A stretch of 64,000 bases of DNA from Clonostachys chloroleuca. Lineage: Eukaryota > Ascomycota > Sordariomycetes > Hypocreales > Bionectriaceae. A program made the translations under genes and the position numbers. The stretch is from positions 1 to 64,000 of the forward strand of contig JBANAY010000001.1 of the NCBI GenBank assembly GCA_037952775.1, in the 5' to 3' direction. The number at the start of each line of letters is the position of its first letter. Positions within the stretch are counted from its first letter, which is position 1. Of this stretch, positions 1 to 13,318 are shown piece after piece. Below the pieces are notes generated by a model. It did not search any database, had not been told where the DNA came from, and saw only the letters and a list, made by a program, of their open reading frames with translations.

Positions 1-37
1 AAGGTTAAAGAACGACTTCCATACTCGTGTGACATCA

Positions 38-171
38 GAGGGCTCCCAGCTTTAGAGAGCCCTAAGTTAGTTATTTCATTCCCCCTTACCCTATACTAAT
101 TATATATCATTTGATTAATTAATATAGGGTAATCTTGATCTACCCTATAGTCTATAGGGTAAATCTCAATA
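38..171 (-). repeat. Terminal fragment of the 768-bp repeat family
   Basis: This segment is the reverse complement of the first ~135 bp of the repeat at 37572-38339 and, with more C-to-T change, of the copy at 38557-39321. It carries the family's TACCCTATAG / CTATAGGGTA inverted motifs and ends at 171. Bases 1-37 do not continue the homology, so this copy is truncated or a variant. Confidence 0.8.
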
Positions 172-3100
172 TATATACCTAGCGCTTTATAATCTATACC
201 CTATAGAAGAATATATTCTTCTCCTTTAGTAGGAGTATTACTATTAGAAATACTAGTTATATCTCCTATAATTATAAGATCCCTCCTAGTACTACTAATA
301 CTAATTAGAACTACTTAGTACTATCTAGAACTATATAGTATTTATCTATAATTACCTAGTTTAGTAGCTGCTATACCTATAGCTACTAGATAAAGTTCTA
401 GAATCTCTTTATAATTACTAATTTAAATATTATAAATACTAGACTAATAATCTAGTTTAGCCTCTAGCTCTATTATATATATATTAAGATTCTAGCTTCC
501 TTATATCTCTTATATATATCTATATATAGTATAATAAGTAGTATAATAACTACTATTACCTTATCCGGGGAATAGTATATTAGTAATATAAATATTAAGC
601 TCTTACTCCTATTTATATCTATAATATATACTATTAGGCTAGCCCCTACTATAATTATTTAGATTACCTTCATCTACTAGCTCTAGAATATTATATTTAG
701 TCCTAGTATTACTTAGAGCTATCTATATATAGATACTTATTATAGCTAGTAGAAGTACTAGTACTAACTGTTTTTATACTATAGCTCTATTATCTCTAGT
801 ATCTACTTTACCCCTCTAGCTATTATTTATCTTTTTTTATATATATTAAACCCTATTAAGTAATACTACTATTAGCTAGCCTACTTAAACCTAATCTATT
901 ACTATACTATTCTAAATATTAGCTATTAGAGCTCTTATATATATATTATACTAGTAATATAGCTCCTATACTTTACTTAGAGATCTAGTATATTATCTAA
1001 TATAGCTCTATTAATATTATCCTCCTTCTTATTCTTTAATATTCTAATATTTTCTTCTATATAGAAAGCTTTATTTAAATAGTAGTTAGTAATAGTAATA
1101 GTAATATACTACTAGCTAATAATAGTAAGCTTAGCCCTTATATACTATTTACTATACTACTATAGAATCTATTATATATAATCTAATAACTATACTAACT
1201 TAGGCTCTAGTACTATCTATATAGATCTATTTAAATTAACTATCTTTATTACTTTATCTATCTAGAGAAATATACTAGGTCTACTACTATAATACTTAAT
1301 AATACCCTATATCTTCTATTAGAATAGTAGAACTAACTATATATACTATACTAGCAGAGAACTAACTATATATAGTAAATAGTAATAGATTATTTTACTA
1401 TAACTACTAATTTAGATATTCTTATAGTATACTATTATAAAGAATACTATACTCTAGCTCAGAAAATATTATAAAGCCTACTATTAGCTATATTCTATAT
1501 CTATACCCTACTAATCTTTATTATATATATTAGTAGTATTAATAGTATATATATTAGTAAGAATATTTACTTCTAGAACTATAGTAATATATTAGTATAC
1601 TAGTAAATAGTATTCTATTTAAGTAAGTATTCTTTATTATTAGTACTTATACTAATCTATATCTTCTAGAGTAGTATAAATTATATAAGCTGTTTAAATA
1701 CCTAGCTATTCTCTGCTTATAGCTATATATTATACTAATCCTATAGGAATAAGTATCTAGTTATATTATTCTACTAGTTATTCTTAATCTGCTCCTACCT
1801 AATCTCAGAGAGTCTATCTACTATATCTATTAGGTTTAGTATAAGTACTCTAAACAGTTTCTCTATCTTTTATATAAGTATATATAGTATCTCTGCTAGC
1901 TATAGTATCTAGAACTAGATTATCTAGTAGTTTATATAGTTATCTAACTACTTAATACTACTACTACTTAATATATTATATTAGAAATTTATTCTATATA
2001 CTTATACTTTAAATATCTAGTCTAATAGTATTAGCTTAGCTATAAACCCCCTATATATCTATACTATAAACTATACTATCTTAGAGTATAATATACAGAA
2101 TATACTCTCTACTTTCTTATATATATTATCTATATCTAATATCTATAAGTACTAGGTTATCTATATCTCCTGCTTATAGTATAACTAGTATAGTATAAGT
2201 ATCTATATTATCTTAATAATAACTAAGTAGATCTATATATAGTTAAGTATAGATTTCTACTCTCTATCTTTCTAAATACCTATAATAGCTAAGCTACTTA
2301 TTAGTATATTTTAATATATATCTCCCTTTAGTATATAATTAAACTAGCTAATTATTATAGTAAGATATAGATTTTATTTATTCTAACTAAGTTAATTATC
2401 CTACTGCTTAAACTTACTAAATATAGTCTTTATAAATTAATCCTAATAATTACTTTATACTAGTATAAAGATAAAAAGCAGTTATTTATTATTAGCTATC
2501 TTATCTATATAATATATAATATATAATAATTATTAGAATATACTATTATACTGCTTCTATATATCCTCCTCTATTCTACTATTAAATAGCTAATTTAGTT
2601 TCCCTTCTAGAGTAGTTTAAGCTACTTTAAATAATATAGTCTTATCTACCTTAGTAGCTATTATAATTACCTATATCTGGTTAAGTATATACTCTATTAT
2701 CTTCTATACTAACTATAGTACTATCTCCTCCTCCTAAATATCCTATCTTATACTATAGAGCTTAGTAATAAATAGTCCCTATAAATATATTACCTAGCTA
2801 ATAAACTTAAGTTATTTATTAGATTTAAGCTAATTATCCCTAATTTAAATTATTATCTATATCTCTTATACCTCCTTAGCTATCTCCTTCTTAAAGAGCT
2901 CCTATACTCTTTCTATAGCTAACTTAGACTATAGATTATTAATAAAACTAGTAGTCTCTCTAGCTATATTAACTTAGAACTAGCTACTTCTAGCTCTTTA
3001 AGGAAAGAACTACTAGTAATATATACTATTTATCTATAGCTAATTATAAGCCTCTACTGCTTTCTTCTTAATATTACTACCCTTCTACTAGCTACTATTC

Positions 3101-6100
3101 TAATTATACTCCTTCTATAGATAGGTATATATCCCTTACTCTGTATAAGTAATATATTAATATATCTAGTATTATAAGCTATTAGTTATAAACAGAGAGA
3201 TATATAGTACTAGCTCTATAATATATATTAGTAGTAGATAATAGTATAGTTCTTTTTAATTCTAAATAAGTCTATTAATAGCTTATATAACTATCTTAAT
3301 TTTCTTTCTCTAGATTAATATAAATAATAGATATTAAGCTTAGAGATAAGATTCTATCTCTTTATTAATATAAGTATATTAGTACTACTTATAGATAATA
3401 AATAGATATTATATAAGATAGATAAATAGCTCTATTATATTTAGTATAATATTATAGATTATATAATATTAAGATTAAATATATTAATAGAGTAGGTTTT
3501 AAAAGCAGTAGATAGTATAGGTAAGGATCTTAATAAGGCCTAGTTTAATTAAGCTTTTAGTTAAGGCTTTATTAAGATATTAGGTAAATAATATTCCTAG
3601 TAGGAATATCAGAAATATTAATTAAATATTAGATAAATAGATATTTTTTATAGGGTAATCTAAATTTCTAACTAATAGATTAATAAATCCTTAGTAATAG
3701 ATCCTACTCCCTACCTTTTAATAGTATAAAAATTCTCCTACTAAATTTTAATAGATCCTACTAGGAACTATTATAGAATTACTAATAGTAGTAGATAGTA
3801 GTATAGTTTCTCTTAATTCTAAATAAGTCTATTAATAGCTTATATAGTTATTTTAATTTTCTTTCTCTAGATTAATATAAATAATAGATATTAAGCTTAG
3901 AAATAAAATTTTACCTCTTTACTAATATAAGTATATTAGTACTATTTATAGATAATAAATAGATATTATATAAAATAGATAAATAGCTCTATTATATTCA
4001 GTATAATACTATAGATTATATAGTATTAAGATTAAATATATTAATAGAGTAGGTTTTAAAAGTAGTAGATAGTATAAGTAAAGATCTTAATAAGGTCTGG
4101 TTTAATTAGGCTTTTAGTTAAAGCTTTACTAAGATATTAGGTAAATAATATTCCTAGTAGGAATATTAGAAATATTAGTTAAATACTAAGTAAATAGATA
4201 TTTTTTATAGAATAATCTAAATTTCTAACTAATAGATTAATAGATCTTTAGTAATAGATCCTACTCCTTACCTTTTAATAGTATAAAAATTCTCCTACTA
4301 AATTTTAATAGATCCTACTAGGAACTATTATAGAATTACTAATAGCTATAGATACTTTTCCAGTTTTTAATTAATTATAACCCTTATCTTCTTAATAATA
4401 GTAGTAATAGCTTTATCTATAGTTATAGTTATAACTAATCTGATACTATAAGCTATATTATAGTATATTATCTTTACTCGGATTATAATAATATCTTTAT
4501 ACTATATATTAACTATATTAAAAAAGGCTACTTTATTTACTAGCAGGAGTATTACTATAAGATAAACTATCTATAACCCTATTAGTATAAAAGTACTAAG
4601 CTTATATAGTTTAAAACAAAATAAGAGGCTTCCTTCTATAATTATATAATACTTATTAATAATAATCTAGTTTACTTTAGCTATAGCTTACTATAACTCT
4701 AGAAAGTCTAGAAAATACTTTATTATAGCTAACTTAGGTATTATAAATATAATTAATATATCTCCTAGTACCCTATTACTTCTCTACTTAGTATATAATA
4801 TCTTAAGCTTTTAATACTAATTTATTAGATTATCCTATAGAGATATAAGTAGTATAATTACTACTATTAGCCTATTAGGATAGCTAGCTATAGATAGTAT
4901 AAAACAGAGGCTTTTTCTAGTACTAGTTCCTATAATTATAATAATAGAACTTTTATTTATTATAATTATATCTACTACTTCCTATTACTTACTATAGAAC
5001 TAGATATAACCTCTATATAGATAGTTTAGCTCCTAGTTAATATTAACTCTCTAAAAAGTCTTCTATTACCTTAGTTACAGATTCCTTATTACTTTATAAT
5101 ATAGTAATAGTATTTTTTATTTATACCTTAGTATAAGAACCCCCCTAAACCTATTAATAGCTAATAGGAAACTAAGTAGGTAGTACTACTCCTTACTAAT
5201 AAACTGGAAGTTAATATACTATTTATTTATCTTAAAATACCCTTCTATAATAAGCCTACTATATACTAGGCTAGTAGTTAAGAACCTATAGTAGGCTTAG
5301 ATATCCTAGGGACTATCCTGCTCTACCTTACTATTATTATTACTATTATAGCTCTTATCTGCCTTACTAATAAAAGCTATATAAGCTATTATACTATTAT
5401 AAAAATAGTACTAGGTAATTATAATTAAGAGATATCTCTAGCTACTAATACTAAACCCTTTCTTATAATCTTAAAGACTTATTTATTATAAAATATAAAT
5501 TATTTATATAGATATTTAGTATAGGCTAGGTCTTAGATAGTATATCTTACTTTTTATCTTTTTTTAAGGATAACTATTTCTATCCTCCTTACTATTACTT
5601 TTATTATTACTATCTATCTAATACCTATTTTTTCTATTATTATTATTTAAATTATTAAATATTTCTTCTAGAGCCTATAGATTAATAGAAAACTCAGTTT
5701 TATTCTAAATATTTACTTATATATTCTCCTAAAATAGCAGTATAAGCTATAGGTAATAAATTACTAAAGAGCTAATTTTATATAGTAAAAAGCAGTATAT
5801 AACTTTAACTCTTTTAGTCTTTAAGAATCCTTTATAGTATCTAACTATAAGTATAATAAGCTTATAGTTATAGAGGATATTCTATATACTATTATTAGTA
5901 GTATTTCTATACTATAGGATAAGCAGCTCTAATAACTAAATAGCTTAACTACTAGATAAATAAATTATAAATAATAGATATTTAAGAAATTCCTCTAAGT
6001 AGTTACTATAATACTAGATCTTTTTTTTAATAAGATTAAAGAAACTTAGCCTCTAGATTATCCTTAGTCTATATCTTTTATAGAGCAGTATTTATCTATA

Positions 6101-8400
6101 TTTTATAGAATATCTAACTATTACTTTCTAATAATAGTTATAGAAGGTTACTAATAAATAAGTAACTAATATTTATATCTACTATATTATTAATAAGCTC
6201 TTCCTATAGAAACTATAGTAATCTAAGCCTAATAGTTAACTAATCTTTATATTCTTTATAAAAAAGTAGATATTTATATAGTAGTATCTTAGCTTTTTAT
6301 AAAGCAGACTATAGTATAGACTGGATACTGAGTATATTAATATAGATATCTTTATAGATAGTATTCTTATTATTCTAACTAATTAAACCTAGAATTACTT
6401 TATATCTACTAGTTATTATACTATAATTATAAAGTTAAATAATAAACTATATTAGTATAGTATCCTAGTACTTAGTACTACTAATAAGAAACTAGTATAT
6501 TATCTTAGATATAATTTCAAAATATTCTAAGCTCTTCTCCTTAGTTTCCTATTTAGCCTGCCCCTACTCTACCCTTCTCTAGATATATAATTTTCTCTTA
6601 TTTATTATATACTTAATAAGAAATACTTATAATATAGCTATAATAGCTAAGAGTTTAAGAGTAAAGTTTATATATATCTCCTAAGTTTTATTATCTTAGA
6701 TACTTAGTACAGTTAGAAAGCTAATAAGTATACTTTTATACTTAGTAATCTTAGTAAAATAGTTAAGAATAGATATATAAAAGGTAAGTATAGAATTATT
6801 AAGAGATTAATATAATTTATTAATCTAGGATATTATTAGTAGAGGCTCTACCTTATTATTAATATTAATAAGATTAATAGTATTATTTATTATCTTATTA
6901 AAAGTAGAAACCTAGTTCTTAGTAAGCCTAAATAGTAGTTAATTATTAATATTCTTATAAGATATAGCTTAAATAGTATAGGTAAAGAATTATAAGTATA
7001 TAGTAATATACTTCTTTTAGATCTATTTCTTAAATTAGAAGTAGAAAGATATACTATATTCTTTATATAGTTCTTTTCAGTTTACTTTAAATAGTATATT
7101 TTATAAGATAGTACCTAGTCTAGCTACTCCTATAGACTTTTAGATTAGATATCTAATAGAAGTATAAATATATTAAAGCTAGGAGTTATCCTTAGTTTCA
7201 GAATTATCTAGCTTTAAGATATATTTTAATAAGATAAAGTTCTTTAGAAACTACTTCTTATTACTAAAATCCTTTAAATAGACTATTAATTCTAGTTAAT
7301 AAAGCTATATATTTAGTATAGCTAAGTTATCTATCTTATTAATAATATCTATCTCCTTCTTTCAGGTCTCTTTAGTTTTTACTTAGAAAGCTTATATAGT
7401 CTATTATATAGTAACTTCTATTTTTTCCCAGTCTATTACTAAGCTTACTAAATTATAATCTCTTATAACCTTAAAGTATTTACTATATAAGCTCTTTATA
7501 AAAAACTACTAATAAAATATACTACCTTTCTAATAAGTAGAGCTTATATTTATTTTAATAGTACTTATACTTTAAGAGCTAGGCTTTTAACCTAGTTTAA
7601 TATAATATACTTTCTATAAGTATTTATTTCTTTATCTTATATTTATACTTATAGTCTAATAATCTTTAATAAATATATATTAAAAGCCTCTACTCTTAAA
7701 CTTACCTAATATCTTAATTAGTATACTATTATTTAGGATAGATAGTAAAGTAGAGATCTTCTTATTACTATTAATAAAATTAAGTACTTTAGCTTATAGT
7801 TTAACTTTATTAATATCCTTCTTTATAAACCTATATAGCTTACTATATAGATAAGCCTGGATTCTACCTCTTATTACTATATACTTATATAACTTATAGT
7901 ATAGAAAGTATAAATTACTTATATAATTAAAGTACTCTATATTATATAGATTTAGAACTAAATAATAGTAATAGTATAAACTAAGTAATTCCTAAGAATT
8001 CTCCTCCTATAAAAACTTCCCCCTTTTATTTATTTCTTTATATTAAAGTTTCTTTTTCCTATAGATTATTATTAATAAATATAATACTATATCTATATAG
8101 TAAGTAATATTATATCCTAATTAGGTACTTTCTATAAGCTACCCTTATTAACTAATAAATACTAAAACTATAATCTATAATAAGATTAAGTAATTTAACT
8201 TATAAATAATAGTTTTATAATAAAACTAAACTTACTATTATAATTATAAGGTTAAACTTAATATTTATATATTTTTTTTATATTTTTCTATTATTATTAG
8301 AATATAGACTAGAGTTTATTAGTTACCCCAGATTTAGATTATTAATTACTCTATATTATACTAGCGCCCTTTGATTTTATACTAAAAAAAGTTCATCAGT
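172..8400. other. RIP-degraded TA-rich desert
   Basis: About 8 kb of extremely TA-rich DNA in which CpA, TpG and CpG are nearly missing while TpA is in great excess, and every frame is full of TAA/TAG. Parts read on the minus strand (for example 8000 down to 5000) look like long protein-coding stretches in which Gln codons became stops, including Gln-rich runs, so this is probably the ghost of one or more large transposons. No family motif could be recognised. No intact gene is seen. Confidence 0.8.
3231..4343 (+). repeat. Tandem duplication of a ~556-bp unit
   Basis: Copy 1 (about 3231-3788) and copy 2 (about 3789-4343) are direct head-to-tail repeats, each ending in the same block (GGAACTATTATAGAATTACT). 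They differ mainly by C/T and G/A changes. Both contain an internal stretch (TTTTAGTTAAGGCTTTATTA in copy 1) that recurs at 8422-8640. Confidence 0.75.
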
Positions 8401-8421
8401 TGCTAAGCGATACGGGGTATA

Positions 8422-8640
8422 ATATCAGGAACTATTATAGAATAACTAATAGGCTTTTAGTTAAGGTCTTACTAAGATACTAGGTAAATAGATATTTTTT
8501 ATAGGGTAATCTAAATTTCTAACTAATAGATTAATAGACCTTTAGTAATAGATCCTACCCTCTACCTTTTACTAGTATAAAAATTTACTTACTAAATTTT
8601 AATAGATCCTACTAGGAACTATTATAGAATTACTAATAGG
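8422..8640 (+). repeat. Third, partial copy of the ~556-bp repeat
   Basis: Matches the last ~220 bp of the units at 3231-4343. It is bracketed by two copies of GGAACTATTATAGAATAACT-like sequence (about 8430 and 8612), so it may be a short element with near-identical direct ends. Confidence 0.65.
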
Positions 8641-8697
8641 CTAGAAGCTTTTTTAATATATAGAATCTAAGAGGTTAACACTATTATAAACGGAAAA

Positions 8698-8775
8698 TTT
8701 ATAGATATATAATCAGACCTATAGATATACGATCAGACCTATAGATATACGATCAGATCCGTAGATATATAATTA
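8698..8775 (+). repeat. Short tandem repeat, ~20-bp unit
   Basis: About three and a half copies of TATAGATATACGATCAGACC with small changes lie in the transition from the TA-rich desert to normal-composition DNA. CpG and CpA survive here, so this piece is largely unmutated. Roughly 270 bp without a visible gene follow, up to 9044. Confidence 0.75.
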
Positions 8776-9044
8776 AGCATGATATATTGAGCGAGTCTAT
8801 TATAGTATACTAAGTCTAATTAGAAGCTATTAAAGATAATCTTATTAGAAGTAGCCTTAATTATATCTATTCTATATTTCAGGCGATATATAAAGATAGG
8901 GATATCTCCCGTAAACACGATATAATAGACTAGCTTAACTAAGAAGGTTAGTAGCGCCTGCTAGTCTCTTTATAGGAAAACTTCTAAGTATTTTAGATCT
9001 TCGAAACATCGCTCTTCTCCTTCCTCATTCTCTACAGAATTATC

Positions 9045-9484
9045 ATGTTACCAGTATACTCGACTCTAAAACAGGGTGTGACATACTCCAAACCACCTCC
9101 TACAGTCACATCTGCCGATTTTGACTTCGATTGCGCCAAACCTCTACAGAAGTGCGCTACTTTGAACGAGCTGGATCACGCTCTCATATGGGATTATGTT
9201 TGCCATAAATGTTACACTGCACTTACTGGGTTGAATTCCAAGTTGCCGAGCCTATTAGCTCGCCAAAATCGACAATTACTCACCTGAGATAGGCAATGCT
9301 ATCTCATTCTTCGAAGAAAGCTAGACAGATGTTAGGCTGCCGTAATAGTGATTACACCGGCATTCTGGACACTGAGCTGAGCTTGTGTGAGACCATTGAT
9401 GTACAGCCACCTTCCACGAGGTTGCCTTCATTCTCGTTCGTCGGCGATCCATTTAGGCTCAAATCGCCGATCACTGTTTATTAA
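9045..9484 (+). CDS. Possible small hypothetical gene (two open frames)
   Basis: Two adjacent open frames, 9045-9287 (80 codons) and 9296-9484 (62 codons), lie in normal-composition DNA behind a C/T-rich leader (9010-9040). The first contains a C-x2-C pair (CHKC). The second ends in a plausible coding tail. They are in different frames, and no convincing GT-AG intron joins them. I do not recognise either product. They may be the remnant of one gene, a small two-exon gene, or chance frames. Confidence 0.25.
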
Positions 9485-9562
9485 GTCAAAGTCATACACT
9501 CGTTGCAGCTTGTACTTTATGATTAGTATGTAAAATTCTTATATATCCAGCTATCAATTTGT

Positions 9563-11093
9563 CTAGTGGAGGCAAAGCACATTGAAAACTCGCTCACCTG
9601 GCACATCATCCAGAAGCGGAATCCATAAAAACGAGTTCAAAATAAATTGTACATCTTTCCATTTCTTGACGCCACATCTGATGCTATACTTATGCAAGCC
9701 TCTGTTCGCCCATTCCCCACGCGCCGGGTCGGTGATGGATAATGCCCCAATCATGTAGATCCAGATCATGGCAGGAGGGGAGAGATCCAGGCCATCTACA
9801 TGGCTCTGATATTTGGTGGTGAACGGCTTATTGGGAAGTCTAATATCTAGCCACTGTATGAAGACATGATGAGTAAACGCTAGCAAGGCAAGTCTCACCG
9901 ATTCATCCAGTGAGTTGGATGGAAATCTGAACGCGAGTAGTCGATACATTGTCGAGGTCATGGTTTGATGAATAATCTCGATTTTCATCAACTGCTGTGT
10001 TTGGGATGCGAGGTTCACCAGCATGCAGAATCTCTTGAGAACCTTCCAAACTGTCAACAGATCTTGGTGTAGGTTTTCGAACAACTGGGCATGCCCCATG
10101 GAGTATTGGTCCTCATCCGGCGAAACTAGTAGTTCCACTGGGTAGAAATTCAAATGATCCGATGGGTATTGGAAAAAGACTGGATTTGAGTCGTTCAGTA
10201 ATGCGATCCCTAAATCACATCTATGGCATGTTAGCTCATTGTTGGGGTAAGGGAGTATGCTATCTCTCTCCGGTACCTCATAATTTCTACACATAAATGG
10301 GAATGTTTCAAGGACTTTAGACCTCCTCTCAAGTCAACCATTCTCCGAATGCCTTCCACATGCTGTTTGGAGGCCGTAAAATCCCCACTAAAATGTGCAG
10401 CGCTTGCCAATTTCGTAACTGCTGCAATAGTTGAATCGGTAACTTTGGCCTTCTCGTCGTCACCCATAAGCCGGTAGCGAAGAAGTCTGATGCCTTTTTG
10501 AAAATGCAGTATGGCCATGGGACTACTACCAGTGCCGAGCCTTAGTACTCTATGGATAAAGTCATCCATGAGTGCTGCGGTTAAATGCAGGCCGGCATCA
10601 TCGCCTTGCACCAATGCCAACCTGCTCCCTTGGTCTGCTCCGTGCGCTATGGCGGCCACAAGAGGATGAATGACTTTCATTGCCGTCGCCGAGACTGTGC
10701 GGTTCAATTTGAGCAAGTGCTTCATGGGGAGCAAAGATTTGTGTTTCACGAACCTTTGGCGGTGTTAAGAAGCATCTCTAATTTAATATCGTCAGCAAAT
10801 TGGAGGAATGAGAGATCTCCGCCCACTCGGTAAGGTATTTGCTCAGTGCGTATGATATCGTTGTCGAAAATGATTTGGAAAGGCCTCTTATGCATATTTT
10901 CCATCTCAAAACGGCTGGTTTGATTTGATTGCTTCACTTGGATTTCATTTCTTTTCTGCTTCGTGCCTCGCCTCGCATGGCTCCTAATAGTCTTTCTGGC
11001 GGCGGGATCCACCTTGCCGGTGCTAGATGAGAGGATAAAGGGCAGATTTGTTGCCGTAGAGTGGACGAACTTGGTTTGGTGTGAAAGCTCCAT
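9563..11093 (-). CDS. Fungal-specific transcription factor (Fungal_trans_2/DUF3468 type)
   Basis: Three exons give a 471-residue protein: 11093-10754, 10694-10277 and 10220-9563. Both introns (59 and 56 nt) restore the frame exactly; the second has GT...GCTAAC...CATAG. The N-terminus carries the short basic stretch typical of these regulators (RKTIRSHARR, residues ~33-42) rather than a zinc cluster. The middle has the signature HVEGIRRMVDLRGGL, and the splice recreates CDLGIALL at the start of the conserved C-terminal half, which ends FLWIPLLDDVPGE. Family members are nuclear regulators or proteins of unknown role. It is transcribed away from the SDR at 11638, with a 0.5-kb shared upstream region; whether it controls that gene is unknown. 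Confidence 0.8.
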
Positions 11094-11637
11094 ATTCTCT
11101 TGTCTCGGTATACCTACGCTTTCTTTCTCTTTCTTGTCATCAAGGGATGGAAACGAATAGGGGGTGATATCACCTATTATGAGAGACGGGATAATGCCGC
11201 GTCGTCATGGACTGAAAGAGAATGCCAAGCTATATTGGTTGCTGCATTCGGGATGGCTATAAGGTAGACCTAGAGTGTCTGTGCCTTGTTTTCCTTTCTT
11301 CTAAAAAGGGGAGGAACGAGAGAGACGGTGAATCCTCCTAGCCGGATAACTTTCCCAATATGAAGGGCTGACCATTACGGTTTGGGATTAATTACCTCAT
11401 CGCCATGCCATGGACGGAAAGGGAATGCCAAGCCATGTTAATTGCTATATCTGGCTTAGCAATAAGCGCTAGACCAGGATCTTATCAACTCAGGCTTCGA
11501 ATCCCGATCGAAGACCTGCGCCGGAGTTGAGACAGGCAGCAAACCGCGAACATATATAAGACACTCCAGTCATTGCAGAGAATAAATGCCTCGAGGAAAT
11601 CTTTAATAACTTCCATCTTACATTTTCCGCTTAAACC
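11094..11637. other. Divergent intergenic region with an imperfect duplication
   Basis: This 0.54-kb region separates the regulator (-) from the SDR (+). It contains two related ~66-bp segments, 11205-11270 and 11408-11475, sharing GAATGCCAAGC and neighbouring blocks. Both read in one frame as WTEREC-QA followed by a hydrophobic run, so they may derive from a duplicated coding fragment. The only core promoter element seen is the TATA-like box at 11551-11560. Confidence 0.6.
11551..11560 (+). promoter_or_regulatory. TATA-like box of the Ayr1-like SDR gene
   Basis: CATATATAAG lies 78-87 bp before the ATG at 11638, in otherwise mixed-composition DNA. Spacing fits a fungal TATA promoter with a short leader. 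Confidence 0.45.
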
Positions 11638-12636
11638 ATGTCAAACCCCAAAAAATCCGTTCTTATTACCGGCTGCTCCGCTGGAGGCATTGGCGCCGCT
11701 CTAGCCCAAGTCTTTCAGGAAAAGGGTTACGACGTGTTTGCAACAGCTCGCACGCCATCCAAGATCTCGCGTGAACTCTCGACTGCCTCCAATGTCACCA
11801 TTCTCACACTTGACGTGGTTTTGTCTAAGTCAATCACTGCCGCAGTTGAGAGTGTCAGAAAGGTAACGGGTGGCAAGCTTGATATTCTGATCAACAATAG
11901 CGGCATGCCGTTTCGGGCACCAGGCCTAGACGTGCCCATAGAGGAGGGGAAGAAGCTCTTTGACCTCAACTTTTGGGCACCTCTCGAGATGCTTCAAGCA
12001 TTTGCCCCCTTGCTTATCGAAGCAAAGGGATGCGTCGTCAATAACTCATCCTGCAGCGCCGTTCTCCCCATGGGTCTTTGTAGTAAGTCTTACAATCAAT
12101 AAGCTTGGTGATACCCTAGGAGCATCTTACCGACTTGATCCAAGGCATCTATGGGGCATCCAAGGCGGCACTCACTCTAGCCAGCGAGACTTGGCGCCTC
12201 GAGCTTGAACCCCTGGGTGTCCGCACAATTACAATCTCCACGTGTGCCACCAAGTCCAATGCCCAGACAAACGGATTCAAGGCCAAAATCCCAGAGACTT
12301 CGCCATACTATCCGATTCGAGAGTTCATTGAGAAGCCCTCCGACATGCAGGCAAAGGCAATCACAGCGAGAGAGTACGCAACCAAAGTTGTTCGAGAAAT
12401 CGAGGCCGGTACTGCGGGCATCATCTGGGTTGGAACTAATTCCTTGATGGCTAGATTGGTAGCGTCTATGCCGGGGTCTATTCTGGTAAGCCATTCTGAA
12501 GAGCCATTTTCACTCTGGTCAGCAGTTTTGTGCTAATGAATTCGGCTAGGACAATGTGGTGGAGAGTGTAATTCCTGTTCAGAAGGAGATGGCAAAAGCG
12601 ATCAAAGAGAAAAAAACTCTGACTAGTACATTGTAG
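11638..12636 (+). CDS. Short-chain dehydrogenase, Ayr1-like (1-acyl-DHAP reductase type)
   Basis: Three exons (11638-12082, 12145-12485, 12550-12636) give 290 residues, a normal length for the family. Introns are 62 nt (GTAAGT) and 64 nt (GTAAGC, branch TGCTAATG), and the codons split exactly. The Rossmann motif TGCSAGGIG is at residues 11-19. NNSG at 86-89 stands for the usual NNAG. The catalytic YGASK (Tyr151, Lys155) is created across the first splice. The opening and the FDLNFWAPLEM-QAF segment resemble fungal NADPH-dependent 1-acyldihydroxyacetone-phosphate reductases (ether-lipid and phosphatidate synthesis in ER or lipid droplets). Many fungal paralogues have other substrates, so the exact reaction is uncertain. 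No long hydrophobic C-terminal anchor is seen. Confidence 0.85.
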
Positions 12637-12950
12637 AGTAGCCATCTCAGCTAATCAAATGTCTTCAGGGATTATCTTTTATATACTCTCTTTTCTTTCT
12701 TTTTCCATATTTCTTGGTTAAAGTCTTAGACTTTTATATAAAGGCTATTATGTCATGAAGAGGCAAGCTTTATATAAAAAAACATTAAAATTATATTAAT
12801 ACTAAGGCTTTTTATAAAAGTGTTATTTTATTAGTTTATTAATGGTTTTTTTAAATGAAGAAAAAAATATTAAGATTATAACAGTTTCTTTGTTTTGGAA
12901 ATATTATAACTAATATTAAAAATAAAGTATATTAAAAGAGTCTTTTATAT
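12637..12950. other. AT-rich 3' flank without a gene
   Basis: Downstream of the SDR stop the sequence becomes A/T-rich with many TATATAAA-type blocks and leads into the minisatellite. No coding signal is seen. Confidence 0.6.
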
Positions 12951-13300
12951 TATATATAGTAGTTATATATTATATATAGTAGTTATATATTATATATAGT
13001 AGTTATATATTATATATAGTAGTTATATATTATATATAGTAGTTATATATTATATATAGTAGTTATATATTATATATAGTAGTTATATATTATATATAGT
13101 AGTTATATATTATATATAGTAGTTATATATTATATATAGTAGTTATATATTATATATAGTAGTTATATATTATATATAGTAGTTATATATTATATATAGT
13201 AGTTATATATTATATATAGTAGTTATATATTATATATAGTAGTTATATATTATATATAGTAGTTATATATTATATATAGTAGTTATATATTATATATAGT
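12951..13300 (+). repeat. Perfect 20-bp AT minisatellite, ~17.5 copies
   Basis: The unit AGTTATATATTATATATAGT is repeated 17 times without a single mismatch from 12961 to 13300, with a half unit before and a decayed half unit after. Each unit contains internal palindromic TA tracts that could form cruciforms. Exact identity between units implies recent expansion or homogenisation. It sits between the SDR gene and an LTR-like sequence. Confidence 0.97.
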
Positions 13301-13318
13301 AGTTAAATATTTATAAAG

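Noticed and set aside
38..171. CTATAGGGTA / TACCCTATAG motifs as telomere-like repeats
   Set aside because: They are not tandem TTAGGG arrays and belong to a dispersed repeat family with internal copies.
172..8400. Possible Starship captain (DUF3435) or Helitron remnant
   Set aside because: Minus-strand coding-like stretches are seen, but no tyrosine-recombinase or helicase motif can be identified after saturation mutation.
11448..11520. tRNA-like stretch with GGCTTCGAATCCC (B-box-like) and a TTAGCAATAAGCGC A-box-like segment
   Set aside because: The anticodon and acceptor stems do not pair, and the segment is better explained by the ~66-bp duplication and coding-like reading.
12951..13300. 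Regular array resembling CRISPR
   Set aside because: Units are head-to-tail without spacers in a eukaryotic genome; it is a minisatellite.
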